Shown here in pieces: positions 18,778-27,073 of a DNA stretch of 57,178 bases (position 1 is the first letter of the stretch; each line of letters starts with the position of its first letter). Made by a program: the position numbers and the translations under genes. This DNA is from an uncultured Pseudophaeobacter sp. (GTDB taxonomy: Bacteria; Pseudomonadota; Alphaproteobacteria; Rhodobacterales; Rhodobacteraceae). The notes below the pieces were generated by a model. The model ran no database searches. It was not told where the DNA came from and saw nothing but the letters and a program-made list of their open reading frames with translations. The stretch spans positions 1-57,178 of the forward strand of contig CAJQNB010000050.1 in assembly GCA_905479575.1 (NCBI GenBank), written 5' to 3'.

Positions 18778-19029
18778 TCATTCATCAGCCTCCACCGAGA
18801 CGTCAGATACGTCGGCAATTGCCAAACCTTGACGACCGTCGCTACACGCAATCGAGCGAACCGGGCTGTTCCCCTCGCCGGTGAACCAGCATCCTTCCGG
18901 CGCAAACATAGTTACATCGCCGTAAGAAAGACTGGTCCGAGCTGGTTTGTCGCATTGCTTGCCGGAAGTGGCGCAACCACTCACAACCAACCCAGCCAAC
19001 ATGGCACGCGCAAGGCCGGAAACAGGCAC
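18778..19029 (-). CDS. Small lipoprotein, unrecognised
   Basis: The frame encodes a short lipoprotein with lipobox LVVSGC and a mature part of about 60 residues containing several Cys. The preferred start is the GTG at 19029, which gives a signal of normal length and begins just after the upstream gene; an ATG at 19071 would overlap that gene. It probably shares the CueR-type promoter at 19395-19425. Function unknown. Confidence 0.6.
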   Translation of the reverse strand: MPVSGLARAMLAGLVVSGCATSGKQCDKPARTSLSYGDVTMFAPEGCWFTGEGNSPVRSIACSDGRQGLAIADVSDVSVEADE

Positions 19030-19033
19030 CCGG

Positions 19034-19351
19034 TCAGCCTCGGCGTACCTGCGGCACGGTCGACGCCACATCGTGGATGACAGCGTTGGGTTCTTCTGTT
19101 TCGCGCCGAGAGCCGCTTGTATGGCAGCTTTTGCCCATCATTTTGTGCATAACAAAATGGCCCCCGACACAAAGCAGGAGCGGTGCAAAGGTCAGCAAGT
19201 TCGACCCGAGCCCGCCAAGCGCGCCACCAGCCAGGAAATAGCCTGCGATCGGCAGCAGCATGATGACGCAACAGGCCATCATTGCGAAATGCATTGCCTT
19301 AGGGCCAGACCGCGATCTTTCGATGGAGCTCGTGTCTGTTTTTTGACTCAT
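19034..19351 (-). CDS. Small membrane protein, DUF2933-like
   Basis: The 105-residue protein has two predicted helices (FAMMACCVIMLLPIAGYFL and LLTFAPLLLCVGGHFVMHKM). The second ends in LLLCVGGHFVMH, a pattern shared with the protein at 34552-34788 (LLLCVGMHFFMH), which is DUF2933-like. Conserved Cys, His and Met residues inside the membrane could bind copper. The gene has its own CueR-type promoter upstream, so it is a probable copper-induced gene of unknown function. Confidence 0.75.
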   Translation of the reverse strand: MSQKTDTSSIERSRSGPKAMHFAMMACCVIMLLPIAGYFLAGGALGGLGSNLLTFAPLLLCVGGHFVMHKMMGKSCHTSGSRRETEEPNAVIHDVASTVPQVRRG

Positions 19352-19373
19352 TGGGTGCCTCTTCTATGTCGCT

Positions 19374-19405
19374 GTCACCATATGCTGGCGTCACAATATG
19401 CTGGC
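19374..19405. repeat. Tandem 16-bp repeat in promoter region
   Basis: Two adjacent copies of GTCAC(C/A)ATATGCTGGC differ at one base. The second copy contains the -10 box of the CueR-type promoter on the minus strand, and the first contains a similar hexamer, so the duplication may give two alternative start sites. Confidence 0.7.
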
Positions 19406-19425
19406 CTTACCCACAGAAAGGTCAA
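19395..19425 (-). promoter_or_regulatory. CueR/HmrR-type promoter for the DUF2933-like gene
   Basis: On the minus strand there is a consensus -35 TTGACC (19420-19425), a 19-bp spacer containing the dyad CCTTTCTGTGGGTAAGG, and a good -10 box CATATT (19395-19400). A 19-bp spacer with a CCTT/AAGG dyad is typical of promoters activated by CueR-type MerR proteins. It is the best formed of the four such sites in the window. Confidence 0.7.
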
Positions 19426-19929
19426 GGATACATTTCGATACAAATCTCGGGGCTCGGAACTGTTGATGAATGAGACGGATCAGGCGAAAAAATAGCCCAC
19501 GAATACACCAATGGTACGAGTGAAGAGGCGACATGGCAGGCAATAGAAAGCTTAACAGAGGCCTGATGGAAGATGGTATGGCTTCGGTTCTGACCGCCCC
19601 CCTCAATCCTGAGGGCACAGGAAACACTTTCCAATATCCCGCAACCCCATGGTGCGACGGAACATTTTGTTCTTCGTCCTGGATAAATGGCTGGCGATCA
19701 TCAAGGGTTATGATTCGGCCAATCACCTTGGCACAAGAGCGTTGTATCTATCTTGGCAATCCTACCGCATGCACAGCACTCAGGAAATACGCAAAATCTG
19801 GTGACGATCTTAGAATGGCTGTATCGGTTTCTACAATGAGCAGATCGAAGAGGTCTACGACAGCGTCCCTGTCGGCACTCAGGTCAAGTTGATCTGAAGG
19901 CCGCATGAACAACTCAAAAGGAAAGAACA
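19426..19929. other. About 500 bases without a supported gene
   Basis: Several short open frames exist on both strands (for example a 51-codon frame at 19649-19804 plus, and one at 19748-19906 minus), but none has a convincing ribosome site together with a recognisable protein. The stretch may be decayed coding sequence. The promoter for the cytochrome cluster starting at 19930 should lie near its right end; a clear AAGGAAAG ribosome site precedes that gene. Confidence 0.5.
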
Positions 19930-20388
19930 ATGAGTAAATGGGGACTTTTCGTGGGCGGTGCACTGCTTGCCGGTGTCGCAGTCGCAGGGTGGCATGCGAT
20001 TCATCCTGGTCCTGTGCAGCAAGGTCATTCAATGGTACCGCCGGACACTAGCAACATTGCAATGGGATACCCGATTGTGGATGTTCGGTTGCCACAAGAG
20101 CTGTCAGCAGACGCGGTACTTGGAAAGCGTGCCTTTGATGCTAAATGCGCGTCTTGCCATGGCGCAAATGCGGCAGGTCAAAATGGGGTTGCCCCACCTC
20201 TTGTGCACAAGATTTACGAACCAAGTCACCATTCGGATGAAGCGTTCCAGAGGGCTGCGCAAAGTGGTGTTCGCGCCCATCATTGGAAGTTCGGGAACAT
20301 GCCACCGGTGCCTGGACTGACGCGTGGTGATGTACAATACATCGCGCGGTATGTGCGGGAGTTGCAGCGCGAAAACGGGATCAATTGA
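19930..20388 (+). CDS. Membrane-anchored or exported monohaem cytochrome c
   Basis: The 152-residue protein has an N-terminal hydrophobic segment (GLFVGGALLAGVAVAGW), then a class I cytochrome c domain with the haem motif CASCHG at about residues 75-80, and a Met ligand candidate in FGNMPPVPGL. The C-terminal helix is DVQYIARYVRELQ. Small cytochromes of this type pass electrons to or from multicopper oxidases and quinol-linked enzymes. It is the first gene of a plus-strand run that reaches 27550 and overlaps the next gene by four bases. Confidence 0.9.
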   Translation: MSKWGLFVGGALLAGVAVAGWHAIHPGPVQQGHSMVPPDTSNIAMGYPIVDVRLPQELSADAVLGKRAFDAKCASCHGANAAGQNGVAPPLVHKIYEPSHHSDEAFQRAAQSGVRAHHWKFGNMPPVPGLTRGDVQYIARYVRELQRENGIN

Positions 20389-20738
20389 TGCTTCTAAAAC
20401 CCAGCCTATCCCTGCTCCGATTGATCTGTGTCGTCATGTTCGGCGGGCTGATTGCATTCGCGGGTCTCCCGGATAGCGCTCGTGGGCACGCTGGGAACTC
20501 GGACAGTTCCTACGCGAGTCACGGAAGCAAAGATGAACTCGACCACCACGCTGAGGTTGCAGCATCTTTTGGGCATTGTCATCCAGGTCTGGATTGCTTC
20601 ACCGCCGCGGCCTTCCTTCTGACACCGGTTCAACTTGGCCCAGCAGAGACCGGCAAGTCGGAAATCTGGCTTACCTGGCTTGCAGGCGAAAGCTGGACGC
20701 CTCTTTCAGACAAACCGCCACCGCGCAGCCAATCCTGA
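20385..20738 (+). CDS. Small exported protein with HCH-x4-C motif
   Basis: The 117-residue protein has an N-terminal hydrophobic signal (LLRLICVVMFGGLIAFAGL), a His-rich linker (SHGSKDELDHHAE) and the motif GHCHPGLDC at residues 63-71. The same GHCH-x4-C arrangement, at a similar distance from the signal and followed by a hydrophobic AxxLL segment, occurs in the small protein at 36523-36849, which also precedes a multicopper oxidase gene. This suggests a periplasmic copper-binding family. I do not recognise it by name. The start overlaps the upstream cytochrome stop. Confidence 0.75.
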   Translation: MMLLKPSLSLLRLICVVMFGGLIAFAGLPDSARGHAGNSDSSYASHGSKDELDHHAEVAASFGHCHPGLDCFTAAAFLLTPVQLGPAETGKSEIWLTWLAGESWTPLSDKPPPRSQS

Positions 20739-20780
20739 TCTCAAGACACTCGAAAACTCGACCGATCAAGGATTGAAACT

Positions 20781-21368
20781 ATGAAAAAGACCACTATTCT
20801 CGCGGCGATCGTCGCAACTTCAACCGCCCTTACAGCTTTCGCACACGGTGGTGCGACTGGCATCGTGAAAGACCGCATGGATGCCATGGCGGATATGGGA
20901 AAGGCTGTGAAAGCCGTCACGCCCATGATGCGCGGCGAAATTGACTATGACGCGGATGTTGTGCGTCAGGCAGCTGCGACATTCTCACGTCACGCTGGTG
21001 ACTCCATGACGGAACTCTTTCCCGAAGGTTCCGGCGGAATGCCCTCGGAGGCCAAGGACGCGATCTGGAGCAAGTGGGAGGAATTCTCAGCTCTGGCGGA
21101 ACAGCTTGGGATTGTCTCCGAAGGACTGTCAGGCGCAGCGGACAACGGTCTGATGGCGACAGGCAGCAGCGCCATGTCGACAGATACCATGATGGGTGGG
21201 GGATCCGGCATGATGGGTGGTGGATCCAGCATGATGGGCCGCACTGGAGCAATGGGAAACACCATGACGACCGCACAGATTTCCAAGATGCCTGTTGACG
21301 GTGCCTTCTCCATGGTTACCCAGGTCTGCTCGGCGTGCCACACAAAATTCCGCGCTGAAAGTCAGTAG
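20781..21368 (+). CDS. Cytochrome c' with Met-rich insertion
   Basis: The 195-residue protein has a signal peptide (cleavage near AFAHG) and the four-helix cytochrome c' pattern, with the first helix around RMDAMADMGKAVKAVTPMM, the ATFSRHAGDSMTELFP segment, and the C-terminal haem site CSACHTKFR at residues 183-191. Ordinary cytochrome c' is about 150 residues. Here a loop of about 38 residues (125-162) rich in Met and Gly (GGGSGMMGGGSSMMG) is inserted before the last helix. The insertion looks like a Cu(I)-binding segment. The family binds NO or acts in electron transfer; a copper link is inference. Confidence 0.88.
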   Translation: MKKTTILAAIVATSTALTAFAHGGATGIVKDRMDAMADMGKAVKAVTPMMRGEIDYDADVVRQAAATFSRHAGDSMTELFPEGSGGMPSEAKDAIWSKWEEFSALAEQLGIVSEGLSGAADNGLMATGSSAMSTDTMMGGGSGMMGGGSSMMGRTGAMGNTMTTAQISKMPVDGAFSMVTQVCSACHTKFRAESQ

Positions 21369-21369
21369 G

Positions 21370-22269
21370 GTGCGCGGTATTTTAAGATTGGCCTTGGGTG
21401 GGGCGGCATTCGGTGTCGTCGTGACCGGGGCGCTCGCTGCTTGGCCGATAGGTCAGATCAACGGACCCATCAGTTTGGAAGGAGATGCAAGCCGCGGCGC
21501 ATATCTTGCCCGTGCCAGCGGCTGCATCGCTTGCCACACAAATGTGGAGGCAGGCGGTGCACCTTTGGCTGGAGGGGTGAAACTGGGGACGCCTTTCGGC
21601 ACGCTATATTCGCCCAATCTGACCACCGACCCCGAGCACGGGATCGGTGATTGGTCGATTGACGAGTTTGCTCGCGCAGTCAGGCAAGGTGTCTCGCCTG
21701 AGGGTGAACCCTACTATCCTGCATTCACCTATCCTTTCTATGGCAACTTCACAGACCAGGAAATTGCTGACCTGTGGGCAGCATTTCAGACTGTGCCTGC
21801 CGTTGCCGAACCATCCAGAGATCAGGAGATGGCCTTTCCGTTCAACCAGCGTTGGGGATTGAAATTATGGCGGGCCGCATTTTTGATCGCACCGCGCACG
21901 GAGCCCATTGAAGGCAACGACGAGGTCTGGAATCGGGGTCGCGAGCTTGTGGAAGGAGCCGCGCATTGTGCTGCCTGTCATACCCCCCGAAACTTTGCAG
22001 GCGCGCGGAAATCGGACAGTCAACATTTCAGAGGAAGTGCCTCACTGCCCGGCGGCGGAAAAGCTCCGGCAATCGACTATGAAACCCTACAAATGCGCGG
22101 GTGGACCGTGGACAGCCTGGCCTATGCGCTTCGCACCGGGGTCAAACCCGACGGCGACGCCTTTGGTGGGTCGATGGGAGAAGTCGTGATGTATGGAACT
22201 GGTTTTTTGACCGAGGAAGACCGCAAAGCCATGGCGACCTATTTGATGGACGATCACACCGGCGGCTGA
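21370..22269 (+). CDS. Dihaem cytochrome c
   Basis: The 299-residue protein has an N-terminal membrane anchor or signal and two cytochrome c domains with CIACHT and CAACHT motifs. The domain style (GAYLARASGCIACHT, then LYSPNLTTDPEHGIG) resembles the dihaem cytochromes that serve alcohol or aldehyde dehydrogenases and other periplasmic oxidoreductases. A GTG start at 21370, one base after the preceding stop, is chosen because the upstream part of the open frame lies inside the cytochrome c' gene. The gene ends before a strong hairpin at 22289-22310. Confidence 0.88.
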   Translation: MRGILRLALGGAAFGVVVTGALAAWPIGQINGPISLEGDASRGAYLARASGCIACHTNVEAGGAPLAGGVKLGTPFGTLYSPNLTTDPEHGIGDWSIDEFARAVRQGVSPEGEPYYPAFTYPFYGNFTDQEIADLWAAFQTVPAVAEPSRDQEMAFPFNQRWGLKLWRAAFLIAPRTEPIEGNDEVWNRGRELVEGAAHCAACHTPRNFAGARKSDSQHFRGSASLPGGGKAPAIDYETLQMRGWTVDSLAYALRTGVKPDGDAFGGSMGEVVMYGTGFLTEEDRKAMATYLMDDHTGG

Positions 22270-22288
22270 GGTCGAAGAGCAAAACAAT

Positions 22289-22310
22289 GGAGGGGGCTAC
22301 GGCCCCCTCC
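22289..22310 (+). terminator. GC-rich hairpin between cytochrome and oxidase genes
   Basis: GGAGGGGGC and GCCCCCTCC form a perfect 9-bp stem with a four-base loop. There is no T tract, so it may be an attenuator or mRNA-stability element rather than a full terminator. The multicopper oxidase gene starts 16 bases after it. Confidence 0.5.
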
Positions 22311-22325
22311 GCAAAAGGACACGGA

Positions 22326-23723
22326 ATGAAACAGACCCGACGAGACATATTGCGCCTGGGGGCTACCTTGGGGCTTGGAACATTGATCCCAGGAACAATT
22401 CGCGCGGCCACGGCCACTCCCATTTCTTTAGCCGCCAGCGTTGCAGACGTTCAACTCGCCCCACCCGACTATCCGCAGACACGTATTTGGGGCTACGACG
22501 GGCAAATGCCGGGCACATTGATCCGGGTGAAACAAGGCGACCGCATAATGCGGCGCTTTGTGAACGACCTCCCACAGGCCAGTTCGGTTCATTGGCACGG
22601 AATTCGCATCGACAACGCAATGGATGGTGTGGCCGGACTGACCCAGGATGCTGTGCCGCCAGGCGGGACATTCGACTATGACTTTACCGCGCACGATGCC
22701 GGTACCTATTGGTATCACGCTCACAATCGCTCCATGGAACAGGTCGCACGTGGGCTTTATGGGGCTGTGATCGTTGAAGAAGCTGACCCGGTTGACGTTG
22801 ACCGGGAGGAACTGCTGATCCTTGACGATTGGCTGCTGAACCCGGAAACGGCGCAGTTGGCACCCGAGTTCGAAGCGCCGCATGACCGAAGTCATGCCGG
22901 GCGTCGCGGGAACTACATTGCGACGAATGGGACCGCGGAAACGGAACTGCCGGTCAAGCCGAACGAGCGCTTGCGGTTGCGCCTGATAAATGCAGCCAAC
23001 GCACGAGTTTTCCAGCTCGCTTTGTCGGGGTTCGAGGGCTGGGTCATGGCTTATGACGGTATGCCCCTGGAGGTGCCGGAGAAGGTTGACGGCAACTTAT
23101 TGTTGGCTCCCGGTCAGCGGGTTGACCTGTTCGTCGATGTTACAGCCGCAGCAGGCGAAGTTGCCCACTTGGTGCGTATCGACGACGACGAAGGGTATTC
23201 ACAAGCCGCCTTTCCGGTTGGACCTGCTGGGGACTCGATCAAGCTGCGTGAAACACCGGAACCGCTGCCGCCCAATCCGAACATGTCCGTTCCCGGGGTG
23301 GATGCGGCACGTCGGTTCGACCTCAGGATGGAAGGCGGCGCCATGGGCAACCTTCAAAAAGCGAGGCTGGGCGGTGAGGAAATGAGCTTTCGTGAGTTGG
23401 CCGCCGCCAACCAGTTCTGGTCGTTCAATGGCGTCGTCGGCATGACCGACACCCCACTCGCGCAACTGTCATCAGGCGAAACCGCGCGAGTCAGCATACG
23501 AAATGACACGGTCTTTCCCCACGCAATGCACCTGCACGGAATGCACTTTCGCGAAGTCCTGAATAGCGGTGAGCTTGGACCTCTCAGAGATACGCTTTTG
23601 GTTTTCGGGGATGAAACACGAGAGATTGCCTTTGTCGCCGGCGAACCCGGCAAGTGGATTTTCCATTGCCATATGTTGGCCCACACGGCCTCGGGCATGG
23701 CGACATGGATTGATGTGACGTGA
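22326..23723 (+). CDS. Multicopper oxidase (first of a paralogous pair)
   Basis: The 465-residue protein has a twin-arginine-like signal (MKQTRRDILRLG) and the copper motifs HWHG, WYHAH, HAMHLHG and HCHMLAHTASGM. It is exported folded and should be a periplasmic laccase-like or cuprous oxidase. It closely resembles the oxidase at 25133-26437: both have G-T-Y/F-W-Y-H followed by EQVARGL(Y/F)G, and both end in GMATWIDV. The start at 22326 has AAGGA upstream; the frame extends further back only through the hairpin and the cytochrome gene. Cytochromes directly upstream are plausible electron partners. Confidence 0.93.
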   Translation: MKQTRRDILRLGATLGLGTLIPGTIRAATATPISLAASVADVQLAPPDYPQTRIWGYDGQMPGTLIRVKQGDRIMRRFVNDLPQASSVHWHGIRIDNAMDGVAGLTQDAVPPGGTFDYDFTAHDAGTYWYHAHNRSMEQVARGLYGAVIVEEADPVDVDREELLILDDWLLNPETAQLAPEFEAPHDRSHAGRRGNYIATNGTAETELPVKPNERLRLRLINAANARVFQLALSGFEGWVMAYDGMPLEVPEKVDGNLLLAPGQRVDLFVDVTAAAGEVAHLVRIDDDEGYSQAAFPVGPAGDSIKLRETPEPLPPNPNMSVPGVDAARRFDLRMEGGAMGNLQKARLGGEEMSFRELAAANQFWSFNGVVGMTDTPLAQLSSGETARVSIRNDTVFPHAMHLHGMHFREVLNSGELGPLRDTLLVFGDETREIAFVAGEPGKWIFHCHMLAHTASGMATWIDVT

Positions 23724-23748
23724 ACAGGATTAAAACGGAGAAAAGAAC

Positions 23749-24480
23749 ATGAAATTGAAAAGCGGGTTATTCGCCTTGGCCATCAGCCTGGCAGCGCCAA
23801 TCGGAGCCTGGGCGGACGGGTTGGATGAGGATCGGGTCAAGGAACTGGTGCTTGAGACGATCCGTGAAAACCCTGGCATCGTTATGGAGGCCGTCGCCAT
23901 ATTGGAACAGCAACAGGCCGCCGCAGCAGATGTGGCCCGCGCCGACGTGCTGACCAACCAGCGCAATCTACTGGAACTGGACCCGAATGCACCGGTACTG
24001 GGCAATCTCGAAGGGGATGTGACGGTGGTGGAGTTCTTCGACTACAACTGCCCCTATTGCCGCCGTGCCATGGACGTGGTGCAAGGCTTGCTTGATGACG
24101 ACCCAGATGTGCGTCTGGTCTATCGCGAATGGCCAATTCTGGGGGAAGGGTCTGTATTCGCCGCCAAAGCTGCTTTGGCAGCACGTGAACAGGGGAAATA
24201 CGAGGCTTTCCATTGGGCGTTGATGAGTATGAATGGTCGTGCTGAAGAGGCAAGTGTCATGCGCGTCGCGGCCGAAGTTGGGCTGGATGTTGACCGTTTG
24301 CGCCGAGACATGGAAGTACCTGAAATCCAAGAACATCTGGTGACCTCCATGAACCTTGCGCAGTCGCTTGGTTTCAACGGCACCCCATCTTTCGTTGTCG
24401 GTGAGGAACTGGTGCCAGGGTTTGTGGAACAACCTGAACTGGTGGAAGTTGTCGAGGCGGCGAGAAAAGCCGCAGAATGA
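23749..24480 (+). CDS. DsbA/Com1-family (ScsC-like) periplasmic thiol oxidoreductase
   Basis: The 243-residue protein has a signal peptide ending near AWADG, an N-terminal helical segment (residues 25-75) of the kind that makes ScsC-type proteins oligomerise, and a DsbA-like thioredoxin domain with FFDYNCPYCRRA. The cis-Pro region is GFNGTPSFVVG. It could form or isomerise disulfides, or bind Cu, in the periplasm. The ScsB-like reductase at 16605-18746 is its probable redox partner. Its stop overlaps the DUF3047 start by four bases. Confidence 0.88.
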   Translation: MKLKSGLFALAISLAAPIGAWADGLDEDRVKELVLETIRENPGIVMEAVAILEQQQAAAADVARADVLTNQRNLLELDPNAPVLGNLEGDVTVVEFFDYNCPYCRRAMDVVQGLLDDDPDVRLVYREWPILGEGSVFAAKAALAAREQGKYEAFHWALMSMNGRAEEASVMRVAAEVGLDVDRLRRDMEVPEIQEHLVTSMNLAQSLGFNGTPSFVVGEELVPGFVEQPELVEVVEAARKAAE

Positions 24481-25136
24481 CCCCCTCCCGCCGCCTGTTC
24501 GTGGCCGTATTCCTGTATGCGGCCACATTGGGTCCCGCAATTGCTGGGCCATTGCTGTTTGACGGCAGCTGGAAAGAACAGGGTTTTCTCCGCCTTTGGT
24601 CGAACGAATACCATTTCCTGGGCCCAAAGCTGGATGTGACTTCTGACGGCACGGTATCACTTGTCTGGCGGGCGCTTGAGCCCAGCCTGCGCAACGCTGA
24701 CGGTGCCAGGTGGACCTGGGAGGTGCGTGAGGGTGTCGTGGTGACCGATCTGCGGCGCAAAGGCGGTGACGACAGAAACCTGGCGGTCTACTTCGTGTTC
24801 ACAGACGCTGAAACGGCGCACAATCTGAGCCATAATTCGGCACGCCGATTGCTGCGTAACCAGAAAACACATGCGTTGATTTATGTCTGGGGGGGCAACC
24901 ACAATTCAGGCAGTTTTCTGAAAAGCCCTTACCATCCGCGGATGATCACCCGCGTGCTTCGACCCAGCGGCGTCGGTCGCCATATAGAAGAGGTTGATCT
25001 TGAGGCGGACTTTCACACTGCCTTTGGGGCTGAGAAGAGTATTCTCGTCGGGATTGGAGTTTCGGCCGATAGTGACGATACGGGCGGGCGCATCCTTGCT
25101 TCAATTGAGAACCTGGAACTGGTCGCGGGGCAATGA
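24477..25136 (+). CDS. DUF3047 family exported protein
   Basis: The 219-residue protein has an N-terminal signal and the DUF3047 pattern: an early W-K/R-rich strand, DLRRKGGDDRNLAVYFVF in the middle, and HALIYVWGGNH, then ILVGIGVSADSDDTGG near the end. Nothing is known of its chemistry; the fold probably is a beta-sandwich carbohydrate- or ligand-binding type. It is translationally coupled on both sides (overlaps at 24477-24480 and 25133-25136), so it is tied to the DsbA-like protein and the second oxidase. Confidence 0.83.
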   Translation: MTPSRRLFVAVFLYAATLGPAIAGPLLFDGSWKEQGFLRLWSNEYHFLGPKLDVTSDGTVSLVWRALEPSLRNADGARWTWEVREGVVVTDLRRKGGDDRNLAVYFVFTDAETAHNLSHNSARRLLRNQKTHALIYVWGGNHNSGSFLKSPYHPRMITRVLRPSGVGRHIEEVDLEADFHTAFGAEKSILVGIGVSADSDDTGGRILASIENLELVAGQ

Positions 25137-26437
25137 GGCTCTCCCGCCGCCAAATACTCCTGGGTGCAATAGCCGGAACACTAGTGCCAAGGCCCGCCTT
25201 GGCCAAGAAACCCATACAAACGCTGCGTCCCGCACCGGTTGCTGTTCAATGGCCCGGTCATAATAGGGAAATGCCTGGTCTACTCGGATTCAATGGCTCA
25301 ATCCCCGGTCCCGAGCTGCGATTTCGACAGGGCGATCAGCTGGATGTTCGCCTGGAAAACGGGTTGCAAGACGGAGCGCTGGTGCATTGGCACGGGGTCC
25401 GTGTTCCCAACCGAATGGATGGGGTGTCAATATTAACCCAAGAGGTTGTGCCACCGGGCGCGCACTACGACTATAATTTCGAACTGCCTGATGCTGGCAC
25501 GTTCTGGTATCACTCGCACTACCTGTCCTATGAGCAGGTTGCCCGCGGGTTGTTTGGCCCCTTGATCGTAGAAGAGCGTGATCCACCCAATGTGGATCAC
25601 GATATCACGGCAATGTTGGCGGATTTCAGAACTACATCTGACGGGATGTTTGACACAGATTTCGGGGTCATGGATGATTTTTCGCGCAAAGGTCGCTTGG
25701 GCAATCTTATGCGGGTTTTTCTCAGCCAAAAATCCGTTCGACAAGGAGATCGCGTTCGATTGCGTTTGGTCAATGCGGCCATCGACAGAGTCTTTCGTCT
25801 CGATCTTGACGGCATAGATGGCTCTGTGGTCGCCTTGGATGGCATGCCGCTGGAGTCCCCGACGCAATTGCAGCACCTGATCATGGCACCTGCACAGCGT
25901 GTCGATATCATTGGATTTGCAACATCTGAAATCACCTTCAACTTGACAGAAGGGAACACGCGCAATCCGATCGCAAGCATAGCTTTGTCCGGCAAGAACC
26001 CAGCACCGGACCGTAGCCCCGTAACTGCGTTGCCGATGCATGGGCTATCTGAGCCCGGCCAAATCACCCAGACGCTTGAGCTCTTGATGAGGGGCGGGGA
26101 AGGGGATCGGAACCACGGCGGCTTTGGCACCTGGGCGTTCAATGGAGTTTCTGGCCTTCCCAACAAACCGTTTGGCCAGTTCCGGCAAGGGGAAACAGCC
26201 CGGATCGTTTTGTTAAACCCGACCGGGTTTGCCCACGGCATTCATCTGCATGGCCACCATTTCCGTGAAATCTCGGAAAATGGGACGTTTGGCCCTCTGC
26301 GTGACACACTCTTGGTCGCGTCGGGGGAAACGCGCGAAATAGTTTGTGTCTTCGACAATCCGGGGCGCTGGCTGTTCCACTGTCACATGCTCAGTCACAG
26401 TGCAGACGGCATGGCAACCTGGATTGACGTATCATGA
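25133..26437 (+). CDS. Multicopper oxidase (second of a paralogous pair)
   Basis: The 434-residue oxidase has a signal with MRLSRRQILLG, copper motifs HWHG, WYHSH, HGIHLHG and HCHMLSHSADGM, and ends in GMATWIDVS like its paralogue at 22326-23723. It is slightly shorter, mainly in the middle domain. The start overlaps the DUF3047 stop. The pairing of two similar oxidases around a DsbA-like and a DUF3047 gene suggests duplication with specialisation. Confidence 0.93.
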   Translation: MRLSRRQILLGAIAGTLVPRPALAKKPIQTLRPAPVAVQWPGHNREMPGLLGFNGSIPGPELRFRQGDQLDVRLENGLQDGALVHWHGVRVPNRMDGVSILTQEVVPPGAHYDYNFELPDAGTFWYHSHYLSYEQVARGLFGPLIVEERDPPNVDHDITAMLADFRTTSDGMFDTDFGVMDDFSRKGRLGNLMRVFLSQKSVRQGDRVRLRLVNAAIDRVFRLDLDGIDGSVVALDGMPLESPTQLQHLIMAPAQRVDIIGFATSEITFNLTEGNTRNPIASIALSGKNPAPDRSPVTALPMHGLSEPGQITQTLELLMRGGEGDRNHGGFGTWAFNGVSGLPNKPFGQFRQGETARIVLLNPTGFAHGIHLHGHHFREISENGTFGPLRDTLLVASGETREIVCVFDNPGRWLFHCHMLSHSADGMATWIDVS

Positions 26438-26480
26438 CCGAAATACAGACCCCTGAACAATCATGCCATGGAGTGCAAAG

Positions 26481-26972
26481 ATGTCCCGCCCCAAAATTCT
26501 GATTGCTGCCATCGCCGCCATACTGAGCCTTTCGGGTGCCGCAGTATTTCTGAGCATGGACCAAGCAAATGCAGGACCACCGAAGCAGCCGGAGCAGTCT
26601 GATTCTGAGGCCGGTGCGTTGCTATACGCGGAAAACTGTGCCTCGTGCCATGGGGCACAGCTGGAAGGGGAACCCGATTGGCGCAGCCCAAAGGACGACG
26701 GAACACTTCCAGCTCCGCCGCATGATCGGACCGGCCATACCTGGCATCATGGAGATGCCTTGTTGTTCGATTATACCAAGTTGGGCGGGCAGGCGGCCCT
26801 GGAGGCAAGCGGTGTGACGAATTTCAACAGTGGCATGCCCGGGTTTGGAGAGCAATTGAGCGACCAGGAGATCTGGGACATTTTGGCCTTCATAAAGTCC
26901 ACCTGGCCAGACCGTATGCGCGAAACCCAAGAGGTGCGGACTGAAGGGGAACAGATGCAGGGCGGATCGTAA
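26481..26972 (+). CDS. Monohaem cytochrome c
   Basis: The 163-residue protein has a hydrophobic N-terminus (signal or anchor) and a class I cytochrome c domain with CASCHG near residue 54 and an axial Met candidate in NFNSGMPGFGEQLSDQEI. The ATG at 26481 is preferred over 26463 because GGAG lies 8 bases before it. It follows the second oxidase and is a candidate electron partner of it. Confidence 0.9.
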   Translation: MSRPKILIAAIAAILSLSGAAVFLSMDQANAGPPKQPEQSDSEAGALLYAENCASCHGAQLEGEPDWRSPKDDGTLPAPPHDRTGHTWHHGDALLFDYTKLGGQAALEASGVTNFNSGMPGFGEQLSDQEIWDILAFIKSTWPDRMRETQEVRTEGEQMQGGS

Positions 26973-26983
26973 GCTCCCCTTGC

Positions 26984-27006
26984 TTGACCTTTGTCAGGAT
27001 CTGACA
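26984..27006 (+). promoter_or_regulatory. Putative promoter element with TGTCAG-GAT-CTGACA dyad
   Basis: A -35-like TTGACC (26984-26989) is followed by a perfect 6-bp inverted repeat TGTCAGgatCTGACA (26992-27006) about 70 bases before the DUF411 gene. It resembles an operator but does not match the CueR sites. No good -10 box sits at the expected distance. Confidence 0.35.
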
Positions 27007-27073
27007 CCGCGAGAACGATAAGATAAATCCGAAATTGAACACCACTGGGCAATCTGGCCTGAAAGGAAACACA

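Noticed and set aside
19391..19892. Open frames on both strands in the 19426-19929 stretch
   Set aside because: No ribosome site, no recognised family and mutual overlap; kept only as an unresolved region.
23968..24660. Minus-strand open frame of 230 codons opposite the DsbA-like gene
   Set aside because: Antisense to a clear DsbA-family domain and without protein character.
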